From assembly GCF_025151045.1 (NCBI RefSeq), contig NZ_CP102285.1, forward strand, positions 1,922,001 to 1,986,000: a stretch of 64,000 bases of DNA. The letters are read 5' to 3'. Of the stretch, positions 16,872 to 24,995 are shown piece by piece (position 1 is the stretch's first letter; the number at the start of each line of letters is the position of its first letter). The DNA comes from Parabacteroides johnsonii DSM 18315. Lineage in GTDB: Bacteria; Bacteroidota; Bacteroidia; Bacteroidales; Tannerellaceae. The translations under genes were made by a program, and so were the position numbers. The notes beneath the pieces are model-generated. The model was not told where the DNA came from. It ran no database searches and was given only the letters and a program-made list of their open reading frames with translations.

Positions 16872-17963
16872 CTAATAGTGAAAGTCCGGCTTGAACGTGT
16901 ATTTCCTGCCGTTCTCCTGTACTATCATCCGTTTGTTCCGGAGCATGATGATAAGTGATACCGCCTTTTGATGGTTCAGTTTTACACCTACCGACATATA
17001 TGCCTTGACTAAGGCGGTTTCCAGATCCTTGTAGCCGTATTCCTCTTTTAGCCCGAAAGCCGCTTCCAGTGCTATGCGGTGCTGTTGTTCGGTAATATGC
17101 CTGTAAGGGTCGAACTTTTCCTCTTCCGGTCTTCCCGGTTTCTTCGCTTCGGGTCTGTACCCCTCTATGAGTTCAGGCAATGCATTGTCGTTGATACGGA
17201 AAGCGAAAGGCTCGAAATCCATTGCACGGATGTGCATGGCTGAAACATTGCTTATATCCCCGTTGCTCTTGTCCTTTTCCACCAGCAGAACGGTTTCCGC
17301 CTTGTTGTTCAGCTCCGTACCGATATGCCCTCTTGCGTTTTCATCGCCTTTGTTCTGGTGGAGTATCGTATGGATGTGTATCTGCCTGTCATCCGTCCAC
17401 TGCATCAGTTTGGATATGATGCGTGTCGATTCTCCCGGACTGTTGATGTCATATACCATATCACGGATGCCGTCTATGATTACAAGCCCTATGTCCGGTG
17501 TATTATAGATAGCCTGTTCGACAATCCTGATGCGCTGCTCGGGCGTGTATTTCCTCAAAGCGAGAAACTCCAGATGTTCATTGTCCCTGTCATCAGGAAG
17601 ACCGGCCAGCCGTAAAATACGTTTCATGACTTTCAGACAGTGATAATGGCTTTGTTCTGTGTCCACATAAAGAATCTTCCTTTTATCTTCCGGAAGTTCT
17701 GCCACATACCGCAGTACCGTACCGTTTTTCAATGCGGCGGCTACGATAGCCGATACATTGAAAGTCTTTTTACTCTTGGCTTTGCCGATGGATGCACTGA
17801 AATTGCCCAGTGTACCAATGACCGAACCTTGCACTTTTAGAATCTCAGGTGCTTTCTCGTAGATTTTCGACAGGCTCAGGCGTGAAGCTTGCCAAAGGAT
17901 TATTGCCTGTTCTGCCGAAATCTCCTTTATTTCTTTCATATAGTCCATAAGCATACCTCCCAT
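16872..17963 (-). CDS. RepA-like RecA-fold ATPase of NBU2
   Basis: The 363-residue protein resembles the RepA/DnaB-type hexameric ATPases carried on Bacteroides mobile elements. It has a Walker A-like region at SIGKAKSKKTF (degenerate, without GKT), RKILYVDTEQSHYHC, and the Walker B segment IGLVIIDGIRDMVYD. A conserved HTILHQNKGD precedes the nucleotide sensor region, and a helical C-terminus follows. Its start ATG overlaps the TAA of the upstream small gene as TAATG, implying coupling. It likely unwinds DNA for replication of the excised form. In NBU maps a gene of this type lies between the primase and the integrase side. Confidence 0.8.
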   Translation of the reverse strand: MGGMLMDYMKEIKEISAEQAIILWQASRLSLSKIYEKAPEILKVQGSVIGTLGNFSASIGKAKSKKTFNVSAIVAAALKNGTVLRYVAELPEDKRKILYVDTEQSHYHCLKVMKRILRLAGLPDDRDNEHLEFLALRKYTPEQRIRIVEQAIYNTPDIGLVIIDGIRDMVYDINSPGESTRIISKLMQWTDDRQIHIHTILHQNKGDENARGHIGTELNNKAETVLLVEKDKSNGDISNVSAMHIRAMDFEPFAFRINDNALPELIEGYRPEAKKPGRPEEEKFDPYRHITEQQHRIALEAAFGLKEEYGYKDLETALVKAYMSVGVKLNHQKAVSLIIMLRNKRMIVQENGRKYTFKPDFHY

Positions 17964-18271
17964 TATTTCCGTCCTCCTGTTTTCTTCCCGGCAAGCTCAA
18001 GAGCCAATTCCGCATCTACGATAATCTTGCGCCCTATCTGGGTAATCGCCTTGTCTATCTTTCCGCTTTTCTTTATGCGGTTGGCGGTAGGCAGGCTGCA
18101 CCCGAACAGCTTGGCTATGCCGAGTATTCCGTACACATACTTCCTGCCTGTGTCCGTTACGGGCTGCGGCTGCGCTTCCGGCTGACCGGATGCGTGCCTG
18201 CTTAACATGATGAACTCTTCGCCTGTCATCTGCCAGACGGGTTTGGATAATAATTCTTGGATATTTGTCAT
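17963..18271 (-). CDS. DUF3853 family helix-turn-helix protein
   Basis: The 102-residue protein matches the DUF3853 pattern: KPVWQMTGEEFIMLS, a variable linker, then YVYGILGIAKLFGCSLPTANRIKKSGKID and ITQIGRKIIVDAELALELA. The second half is an excisionase/MerR-like helix-turn-helix. Members sit directly before the RepA-like ATPase in Bacteroides elements, as here with an overlapping stop and start. It probably helps control replication or excision. No direct evidence of its DNA target was found. Confidence 0.8.
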   Translation of the reverse strand: MTNIQELLSKPVWQMTGEEFIMLSRHASGQPEAQPQPVTDTGRKYVYGILGIAKLFGCSLPTANRIKKSGKIDKAITQIGRKIIVDAELALELAGKKTGGRK

Positions 18272-18427
18272 AGTCCAATCTAATTAGTCGTTAAACAATC
18301 AGCCCTGCGCACTGGCTGTTATTTCTGTTCTCGAACGATGCAAAATTAGATATGGATACGGGTGGTAAGGATGGGGATGATATAATCTGAATTTCGTTGT
18401 ATCTTATTGAATATCAGAAAATAAAAA

Positions 18428-18455
18428 TACCACTCAAAAATTAATTTGAGTGGTA
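18428..18455. terminator. Terminator after the coiled-coil gene / ahead of the DUF3853 gene
   Basis: TACCACTCAAA and TTTGAGTGGTA form an 11-bp perfect stem followed by A/T-rich sequence in both directions. Confidence 0.75.
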
Positions 18456-18494
18456 AAAGTGGAACTTTCGTAAAGTATCAGGATATATCACGGA

Positions 18495-19514
18495 TTATCT
18501 GAATATATGTTCCATTTCCTTGGCGAAATTTTGGTTGCTGTCACTGGGGAAATCTGAAACAGGCTCCTTGTACTTGGATTTGTAGTAGCTGTCGTCAATA
18601 TCCAGCAGTTTCAGTATTCTGTCTTTCCATTTGTCCCTGTCCTGTTTGGAGAGTTTCTCGCTCATCAGGAATATCAGATAGCATACACGTATTTTCTCTC
18701 TCGGTTTTATTTTCAGCTTACAGTTGCAGGGGTGAAGATTCATATTGGCATAGAAATCCAGTGCGGAAATTTCTTCGAACTGTTCTCCTATGCACACCTC
18801 ATGAATGAGCGAAAGTAATTTCATGCTGAAATATTCCTGTTGTTCTTCTGTCGTTTCCTGCTGACTGATTGGCTCGCTTGATTTATTCTCTTGCTTTCCG
18901 TCAGGAATGTATTTCTTCAATATATCCAGAAAAAGGCAGCTTTGACGGTATATGTCCGCACAACAGTTCTTCATGTATTGGAATGCCTCTGTTCTTGCAG
19001 CCTTTTGCTGATCATAGAGTTTGTTCAGTTTGGCTTTTTCCCTGTCATATTCAGCCTTGCAGCGTTCATATTCTTTCTCTGCCTGTTTTTCCTCTTCGGC
19101 TGTATGCTCCCTGTAACCAATGGAATCATACCTGTTGTTGGCTTCATTCAGCGGCTTGCTCAGACTTCTTGTAACATCCAGCTGGGCTTCAATTTCCTGA
19201 GAATACCTTTCCATGTGCTGATAGCAAGCATGTTCTATGGCTCTGTCACTTAACGGGCGTATCTCATAAGCCTGTATGCTCTTTTCTATTTCAGTTTTCA
19301 GGCTGTTGAGTATCAAGGTGTATTGCTCTTTTTGCTTGTCAAGCACCAGTTCAAGGATAGCGGCTTCAAAGGATTTCATGTCATTATACTCCTGATAGAA
19401 ATCCGATATGAATTTCTGCCTGTCAAAAGAAAAAGCGTAATTATCTATATAGTCTCTGTATATTCTGTTGAGTTCTCCATATTGGGGAATCATCGTCTGT
19501 ATCTTTCCTGCCAT
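18495..19514 (-). CDS. Coiled-coil protein of NBU2, function unknown
   Basis: From the ATG at 19514 (MAGKIQTMIPQYGELNRIYR) the product has 339 residues. The middle third is a charged coiled coil (EEEKQAEKEYERCKAEYDRE and onward). The C-terminal third is globular with FYANMNLHPCNCKLKIKP and an EKLSKQDRDKWKDRILKLL helix. I do not recognise a family. The gene follows the DUF1016 nuclease with an overlap of stop and probable start, so they are likely co-translated. An ATG 11 codons upstream would lengthen the overlap and is less likely. Confidence 0.7.
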   Translation of the reverse strand: MAGKIQTMIPQYGELNRIYRDYIDNYAFSFDRQKFISDFYQEYNDMKSFEAAILELVLDKQKEQYTLILNSLKTEIEKSIQAYEIRPLSDRAIEHACYQHMERYSQEIEAQLDVTRSLSKPLNEANNRYDSIGYREHTAEEEKQAEKEYERCKAEYDREKAKLNKLYDQQKAARTEAFQYMKNCCADIYRQSCLFLDILKKYIPDGKQENKSSEPISQQETTEEQQEYFSMKLLSLIHEVCIGEQFEEISALDFYANMNLHPCNCKLKIKPREKIRVCYLIFLMSEKLSKQDRDKWKDRILKLLDIDDSYYKSKYKEPVSDFPSDSNQNFAKEMEHIFR

Positions 19515-19524
19515 ATACTTTATA

Positions 19525-20817
19525 TTATGGGTTCTTGTCCTTGTCAAGGAATAAGGTCAGTTCTTCTTCCACTTCTTCTATACTCGGTAGAGCAGATTTC
19601 AGATTTTCGGGTACTGCCTTGCTCAATTGATAGTCGCTGATACCTATCGGCTGGTCATATCCAGCCAAGGCATATTGTGCCACGACCTCATCCTTACCCC
19701 TGCACAGCAAAAGACCGATGGTCTTGTTATCATTTTCTCCCCTCAGTTTATCATCTACAACATTGATATAGAAATTTAACTGCCCTGCATATTCCGGTTT
19801 GAATGGCGTTGCTTTCAATTCCACGACAACATAGGCGTGGAGCTTGATATTATATAGGATCAGGTCGGCGAAAAAGTCACTGTCCCCAATCTGGAAATGT
19901 TTTTGTCTGGCAACAAAAGCAAAGCCGTTACCCATTTCCAGCAAGTAACGGGTTACATGCTTTACCAACTGTTCTTCTATATCCCTTTCGTCAGCCTTTT
20001 CCTTTGCTCCTGCCAAGTCAAAGATATACGGGTCTTTTAACAGATAATTGGCAAGATCGCTTTGAGGTGCCGGAAGTGTGGCAGTGAAGTTGTTTACCTT
20101 GTTACTCTTGATTTGTCTGTCATACAGATTGCTTTCAATCTGCATTTTCAACACATTACTGCTCCAGCCCATTTCTACCGATTGTTTCATGTACCAGTAT
20201 CTTACACCCAATAGAAGCGGATTATTGAGTATGACCACATGGCTTGCCCAATTTATCCTTGCAACAGGTGATGATAGGAATATTCTTTCCATATCTTCAA
20301 TTGCTATTTGGCAAATTCTGGATATTGTTCCGGTAACATCCGGAATTTGTGCAAGAGGTTCTTGCATAATTGTAGTTTCCTTATTGTCTGCCGGTTGTAT
20401 TTGCGCAAGAGGCTCTTGCGTAAATACAGTATTGTTTAACTCCTGGACTGATTCTGTAATATTCTGTACACTTGTGATAGTGGACTTTGTATCCGTTTCT
20501 ATGAGTTTCCTCAATACACTTAAAGGATAAGCCTTTGCAAACTGACACATATAGGATAAATTTCTGACAGAATATCCTTTCTTCTCAGGATAGTTGAAGC
20601 GGATAGCCTGAGCCAATTTATTGATAATTTTTCCTCCCCAGCCATATAAGTTCTGCTGATACAGGATATAGTTACCCATCTTCCAATAATGGAACAACAT
20701 CTGGGCATTGGCAGCTGTAATGAGACGGACTTGCGCCTGTTCTATTTCCGAACCGACAGCATGGACAAAAGCGTCAAAATTCCTTTTGTCTATATTATGA
20801 TTATTGTCACTTTCCAT
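19525..20817 (-). CDS. DUF1016 (YhcG-type) PD-(D/E)XK nuclease
   Basis: The 430-residue protein has the DUF1016 N-terminal helical domain (an aromatic-rich LFHYWKMGNYILYQQ, then NYPEKKGYSVRNLSYMC) and a C-terminal restriction-like nuclease. The latter shows GNGFAFVARQKHFQIGDSDF, FFADLILYN with the catalytic Asp, and YVVVELK with the E-x-K pair, then LNFYINVVDD. A low-complexity insertion containing two EPLAQIQP/EPLAQIP repeats lies near residue 140. DUF1016 genes are frequent on mobile elements and among restriction systems. A defensive or element-maintenance role is plausible but unproven. Confidence 0.85.
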   Translation of the reverse strand: MESDNNHNIDKRNFDAFVHAVGSEIEQAQVRLITAANAQMLFHYWKMGNYILYQQNLYGWGGKIINKLAQAIRFNYPEKKGYSVRNLSYMCQFAKAYPLSVLRKLIETDTKSTITSVQNITESVQELNNTVFTQEPLAQIQPADNKETTIMQEPLAQIPDVTGTISRICQIAIEDMERIFLSSPVARINWASHVVILNNPLLLGVRYWYMKQSVEMGWSSNVLKMQIESNLYDRQIKSNKVNNFTATLPAPQSDLANYLLKDPYIFDLAGAKEKADERDIEEQLVKHVTRYLLEMGNGFAFVARQKHFQIGDSDFFADLILYNIKLHAYVVVELKATPFKPEYAGQLNFYINVVDDKLRGENDNKTIGLLLCRGKDEVVAQYALAGYDQPIGISDYQLSKAVPENLKSALPSIEEVEEELTLFLDKDKNP

Positions 20818-20883
20818 ATTAATAAGTCTTGTCTGACAAAGATAACTTTAATAAATGATAATCTATGAAACTGACTGATACTT

Positions 20884-22164
20884 TTATAGTTGGTTAAACT
20901 TGTTCATTGCATTAGCCTTAATATCATCGGCTATATCAATGTAAGGTTTCATGGCTTTGTAATCACTGTGCCCTGTCCATTTCATTACAACCTGTGCAGG
21001 AATACCTAGAGCCAGCGCATTACAGATGAATGTCCTTCTTCCTGCATGCGTGCTGAGCAATGCGTATTTCGGTGTAACTTCATCTATACGTTCATTTCCT
21101 TTGTAGTAGGTTTCACGTATAGGTTCGTTAATTTCTGCCAGTTCTCCCAGTTCTTTCAGATAATCATTCATTTTCTGATTGCTGATAACAGGCAATGCCA
21201 TGTGGTTTTCAAAATGGATGTCCTTGTATTTTTCAAGTATGGCTTTACTGTACTTGTTCAGCTCAATACTCAGACTGTCTGCCGTTTTAACGGTGGTGAC
21301 TTCTATATGGTCGGACTTGACATCACTTCTCTTTAGGTTACGAACATCTGAATAACGCAGACTGGTAAAGCAACAGAACAGGAAAACATCCCGGACACGT
21401 TCCAGATACTGCTTGTCCTTGGGTATCTGATAGTCTTTCAGTCTGTTCAACTCTTCCCATGTCAGAAAGATTACTTTCTTGGGGGTGGTTTTCAATTTCG
21501 GTTTGAACGTATCGTATGCTATATTCTGGTGATAGTCTTTCTTGAAGCTCCATCGCAAGAACCATTTGAGGAATCCCATTTGTTTACCGATGGTACTGTT
21601 TCTCATATCTTTCTTGTCACGCAGGAAATTGACATATTCGTTCAGTCCGAACTCATTGAAATATTCAAAGGTTAAATCTTCCTTGAAGTTTTTAAGGTGA
21701 TTTTTTACGGCTGCAAACTTTTCGTATGTGGATTCAGTCCAGTTATTCTGATTGCCGCATTCTTTTACAAATTCATCGAATATCTCCCAAAAACTTATCT
21801 TTACGTCTTCCTGGTCTTCACTTGTATCTTTCATTCGCAGGTTGAATGCGTCCTTTAATTGTTGGGTAGTGGGCATGGCTTCCTGTACCTCAAATTCTTT
21901 GAATACGTTTTGAATTTCGGTATAGTATTTCAGCAGATCGGCATTGATTTCAGATGCACTTTGCTTTAATTTGTTGGTACACCCGTTCTTCACTCGCTGC
22001 TTGTCAGCATCCCACTTGGCTACATCAATGCGGTAACCCGTTGTAAACTCAATGCGCTGGCTTGCGTATATGACACGCATACGGATGGGGACATTCTCCA
22101 CGATTGGCACACCGTTCTTTTTCCGGCTTTCCAATGCAAAAATGATGTTTCGTTTGATATTCAT
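20884..22164 (-). CDS. intN2: Tyrosine recombinase/integrase IntN2
   Basis: The integrase recombines the element core with the serine tRNA site. From the ATG at 22164 (MNIKRNIIFALESRKKNG) it has 426 residues. An Arm-type N-terminal domain comes first, then a SAM-like core-binding domain around residues 130-220, then the catalytic domain. Catalytic residues are visible: Arg in SLRYSDVRNLKR, HAGRRTF (His-x-x-Arg), the late His in WTGHSDYKAM and the nucleophile Tyr in KPYIDIAD. The frame is open 38 codons upstream, but that region lacks family character. The gene is adjacent to the right attachment site, as in NBU2. Confidence 0.92.
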   Translation of the reverse strand: MNIKRNIIFALESRKKNGVPIVENVPIRMRVIYASQRIEFTTGYRIDVAKWDADKQRVKNGCTNKLKQSASEINADLLKYYTEIQNVFKEFEVQEAMPTTQQLKDAFNLRMKDTSEDQEDVKISFWEIFDEFVKECGNQNNWTESTYEKFAAVKNHLKNFKEDLTFEYFNEFGLNEYVNFLRDKKDMRNSTIGKQMGFLKWFLRWSFKKDYHQNIAYDTFKPKLKTTPKKVIFLTWEELNRLKDYQIPKDKQYLERVRDVFLFCCFTSLRYSDVRNLKRSDVKSDHIEVTTVKTADSLSIELNKYSKAILEKYKDIHFENHMALPVISNQKMNDYLKELGELAEINEPIRETYYKGNERIDEVTPKYALLSTHAGRRTFICNALALGIPAQVVMKWTGHSDYKAMKPYIDIADDIKANAMNKFNQL

Positions 22165-22323
22165 AATTGGGTGCGTTTGAAATTCTACACCCCAATATAC
22201 ACCCAATATTTGGAATAGCAAAAGATATTCAGAAAGATTTGGATTTACTATGCACTTCAAACAATATTTGATTATCAATAATTTGCATTTTTATGATATT
22301 TCTTGAATGTATAGGTTCGAGAG

Positions 22324-22336
22324 CCTCTCTCTCCGC
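22324..22336 (+). other. Right attachment core (attR)
   Basis: CCTCTCTCTCCGC, preceded by GGTTCGAGAG, which mimics the T-arm end of tRNA-Ser. The element ends here. Confidence 0.8.
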
Positions 22337-22351
22337 TGAAACTTATTAAAA

Positions 22352-22406
22352 AATAAACAATTAAGTCTTACAAGTTCATTAAATTTGTGAGACTTAATTG
22401 TTTATT
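22352..22406. terminator. Long bidirectional terminator
   Basis: AATAAACAATTAAGTCT and AGACTTAATTGTTTATT form an unusually long perfect arm around a 17-20 base loop. It ends the nitroreductase gene and would originally have terminated tRNA-Ser. Confidence 0.8.
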
Positions 22407-22435
22407 CACCTATACCTACCAAATAATTTTTCAAA

Positions 22436-23065
22436 TTACCAGACATTCCGGTGAATTCTATCCATCACTCTAATTTCTTTCTGTTTACAGATATGTGCGT
22501 TCTCTGCTGCATAGCCGATGGCAAGAAAACAAGTAAACTCATATTCTTCAGGGGCATGAACAAGGTGTTTCACATGCTCGGGTTCATTACCTATGGGAAT
22601 ACGGAACGCACATGATAATCCCTCTGCAGTTGCAGCCAGCAGGATATTCTCCACAGCACACCATGCCGAGGCGAAATAATTGAGTGAACTTTGATCTGCC
22701 GGATAACACAAAGGGCAATCCTTTTGGCGAAAGAATGGCAGAACAAGACAATTGCTTTGCATAAGCATACGTTGTTGTTTGGGTAATGCATCGACAAACA
22801 TAGTATATTCGTCCTTATCCATTGTACTTGCAGCAGCTTCAAGTCCAGCCTGCTGAATTTTCTGAGTGTTTTCCGCCACCAGTGAAATAAGCCGGGCAAT
22901 GTTTTCCTGTCCTCTTACAACGACGAACTCAAACTGCCGCAAATGGTCGTTGGTCGGAGCTTTAAAGGCTGTTGACAATACCTTTTCCAACACTTCTTCC
23001 GTTACTTCCTTATCGGAAAAATCTCGGATAGTTCTTCTTTTCTCCAATACTTGATAGAAATCCAT
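22436..23065 (-). CDS. Nitroreductase family protein
   Basis: The 209-residue flavoenzyme has the family opening (EKRRTIRDFSDKEV) with FMN-binding basic residues, KAPTNDHLRQFEFVVV, and a C-terminal half with the AENILLAATAEGLSCAFR motif and FLAIGYA. Nitroreductase-family oxidoreductases use NAD(P)H to reduce nitro compounds, quinones or flavins. It is transcribed divergently from an AraC-type regulator 120 bases away, which is the likely controller. The promoter box TAACTTTG lies at 23107-23114. Confidence 0.88.
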   Translation of the reverse strand: MDFYQVLEKRRTIRDFSDKEVTEEVLEKVLSTAFKAPTNDHLRQFEFVVVRGQENIARLISLVAENTQKIQQAGLEAAASTMDKDEYTMFVDALPKQQRMLMQSNCLVLPFFRQKDCPLCYPADQSSLNYFASAWCAVENILLAATAEGLSCAFRIPIGNEPEHVKHLVHAPEEYEFTCFLAIGYAAENAHICKQKEIRVMDRIHRNVW

Positions 23066-23106
23066 AACAATACATTTTAATAGTTAGACGTATCATTTTC
23101 CGGCAG

Positions 23107-23114
23107 CAAAGTTA
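23107..23114 (-). promoter_or_regulatory. -7 box of the nitroreductase gene
   Basis: TAACTTTG on the minus strand, 41 bases before the start codon. Confidence 0.55.
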
Positions 23115-23162
23115 TGGATCTATATTGTGGAATATTTGTCATTTCATATCACATATTTGTCG

Positions 23163-23170
23163 TATATTTG
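23163..23170 (+). promoter_or_regulatory. -7 box of the AraC regulator gene
   Basis: TATATTTG, followed by a short leader before the ATG at 23195. Confidence 0.6.
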
Positions 23171-23194
23171 CATTAAACCATTTTATATGTGATT

Positions 23195-24067
23195 ATGGAA
23201 GAAATGATTACCCCTTACGAATTGCCTGAAATAGAGAACCATTCATTCTTTTTCATAGACCAGCGGATAGAGACTCACTTAGAAGCCAAATTGCATCAGC
23301 ATGATGCTTGGGAATTATATTATGTAATTTGCGGACATGGAACTCGAATGGCAGGAAATACGTTACAACCCTTTTCGGCAGGTGATGTGGCACTTATACC
23401 ACCGTCTATGCACCATTGTTGGGAATACACTCCTTTATCAGCTGACAGTAAAGGGCGTATCCATTATCTAATGGTAGCTTTCAGCCACTCTTTTGTCATG
23501 AAGTGCATGGAGTTTTTCCCTGAATTACGAAATCGCCTGGAAGGTCTTACATTTCCCGTCAATGCATTAAAATTCGGATCGAATAGCTCTCGTATTATTC
23601 GTAATACACTATTACAAATGAACGACATGGATGATTTGGGACGATTATGCGAAATGTTCCGCCTACTACCTTTTATTTTTACTTCTTCCGATCATATTCT
23701 TGCCGGCAAACCCACACAAATAGAACGTGATGTGAGACGTATCCAGCAAATTTGCGCTTATGTAATGGCTCATTATGTTCATACCATCTCTTTAGACGAA
23801 ATCGCCGCCGAAGTCGGTATGAACCGTTCTGCATTCTGTTCATACTTCAAACGATGTAAAGGAATGACATTTTCGCAATTTGTCACCCAATACCGCTTGA
23901 ATACAGCTTGCGAACTTCTAAAACATTCGCAAAAACAAATATCGGAAATCTGTTTTGCAGTAGGATTTAATGATGTCCCACATTTTAACAGAGTTTTCAA
24001 AGAATCGCAAGGAATAACACCTAAAGAATATAGGAAACGAAATGCAATCCGTTCGGAATTTCGATAG
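23195..24067 (+). CDS. AraC family transcriptional regulator (cupin N-terminal domain)
   Basis: The 290-residue protein has an AraC-type sensor domain (HQHDAWELYYVICGHGTRM, GDVALIPPSMHHCWEY) and, from about residue 190, two helix-turn-helix motifs. They are HTISLDEIAAEVGMNRSAFC, then SYFKRCKGMTFSQFV, and ISEICFAVGFNDVPHFNRVF with the family ending GITPKEYRK. An in-frame GTG lies two codons earlier; I chose the ATG. It is divergent from the nitroreductase and probably controls it. It is a paralogue of the second AraC protein at 35758. Confidence 0.88.
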   Translation: MEEMITPYELPEIENHSFFFIDQRIETHLEAKLHQHDAWELYYVICGHGTRMAGNTLQPFSAGDVALIPPSMHHCWEYTPLSADSKGRIHYLMVAFSHSFVMKCMEFFPELRNRLEGLTFPVNALKFGSNSSRIIRNTLLQMNDMDDLGRLCEMFRLLPFIFTSSDHILAGKPTQIERDVRRIQQICAYVMAHYVHTISLDEIAAEVGMNRSAFCSYFKRCKGMTFSQFVTQYRLNTACELLKHSQKQISEICFAVGFNDVPHFNRVFKESQGITPKEYRKRNAIRSEFR

Positions 24068-24168
24068 GAATACCAAAAGCTTGCTAAAAGAGTGCCCATT
24101 CGAGCAATTCCTTCATATAATCCGGCTATCTTTACCCCACCACAGTTACCCGGAACTTCGATAAGTAC

Positions 24169-24780
24169 TTTTGCAAGAACCACCATCATACTATCATAAT
24201 CGCCTGTATATTGTTTAAAAACAATGTATTACTGCATGATAGTTGCCGTTTTATACTATCATTCATCTATCATAACTATCATGACGAAAAAACAAACTCA
24301 CTGTGTATCAATCTACGATAAATACAGCCCGATCAGGAATAGGTGCAGAACAGGTTAAAACGGCTTCTTTTTTCATCAAGACAAGCCTTTCTTTTGCCAA
24401 ATACAGCCTGGAAAGCTATTCGAGACCCGGGTGTAAGAGGCACGAACATCCGGATGTGGGGAAGGTGCAGGCCCGGGTCTTCGTGGATTCCTGCCGGAGG
24501 TGCGGGGATGTTTATCTGCCATGTCAGAGACACTTTTATGCCCTGTTTTTACATCTTATATGGAGAAAAAGGGCGTTTTTTACAAATGACACCATTTTTG
24601 GAGATAGCTGTTTTTGTCTTATAAAAACATAAATATTTTATTATCAGATACATAAACAAATTCACAAGCAAAAAACATGATAGATGCATGATAGTAGAAA
24701 ACAGCAACTATCATGCTTTAATAGCCTGAAAAGCAGCTTTTAATAACTAACTATGATAGTATGATGGTTGTTTTGCAAAA
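24169..24780. mobile_element. MITE-like element with about 100-bp imperfect terminal inverted repeats
   Basis: The left end (24169-24275) and right end (24680-24780) are inverted copies. Both begin TTTTGCAA, then share CATCATACTATCAT and, further in, GCATGATAGTTG followed by CATCTATCAT. The heptamer CTATCAT or its complement occurs many times. The interior has a GC-rich tract (about 24420-24540) unlike its AT-rich surroundings and no convincing gene. It could be a non-autonomous transposable element; no transposase was found. This accounts for most of the gene-poor stretch 24068-24995. Confidence 0.6.
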
Positions 24781-24931
24781 TTTCCATAGACAAGAAGAGG
24801 CAGTCTTGGATGGCGATTTTTGGTACGGTTGCCTTGTTGCCGTATCGAGCTTCGGCAACAAATGGGCACAAACCAATATGAAATCCATCATCAAACACCG
24901 TAAAAAATTAGAAGCCAAACAAATGGAATAA
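24761..24931 (+). CDS. Short hypothetical ORF beginning in the right inverted repeat
   Basis: The 56-residue frame starts MMVVLQNFHRQEEAVLDGDF and ends HRKKLEAKQME. Its first codons lie in the inverted repeat. The other end of the element encodes a similar start (MMVVLAKVLIEVPG) on the opposite strand, so both could be gene fragments carried or cut by the element. I do not recognise the protein; it may not be expressed. Confidence 0.3.
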   Translation: MMVVLQNFHRQEEAVLDGDFWYGCLVAVSSFGNKWAQTNMKSIIKHRKKLEAKQME

Positions 24932-24995
24932 AAAAAGAGAAGAAATCACACACAAATACTTACATTTGTATTTTATAATTTAACAAACAATTTAT

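Larger units (their letters stand above)
11084..22336. mobile_element. Integrated NBU2-type mobilizable transposon (11.2 kb)
   Basis: The element is bounded by the tRNA-Ser 3' end and by a 23-bp imperfect copy of it at 22314-22336. It contains, left to right, a macrolide efflux gene, a lincosamide nucleotidyltransferase, relaxase, primase, RepA-like ATPase, small HTH-type protein, two further ORFs and a tyrosine recombinase next to the right end. NBU2 is known from Bacteroides as an element of about 11 kb that inserts in serine tRNA genes and carries mefE-like and linAN2 genes. Length, target, cargo and gene order all agree. It lacks self-transfer genes and would rely on a helper conjugative transposon. 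Confidence 0.92.

Noticed and set aside
24303-24632. Overlapping frames inside the 0.6-kb inverted-repeat element
   Set aside because: They are Arg/Cys/Pro-rich in a GC-rich tract, lie on both strands, and none has a start context or family motif.
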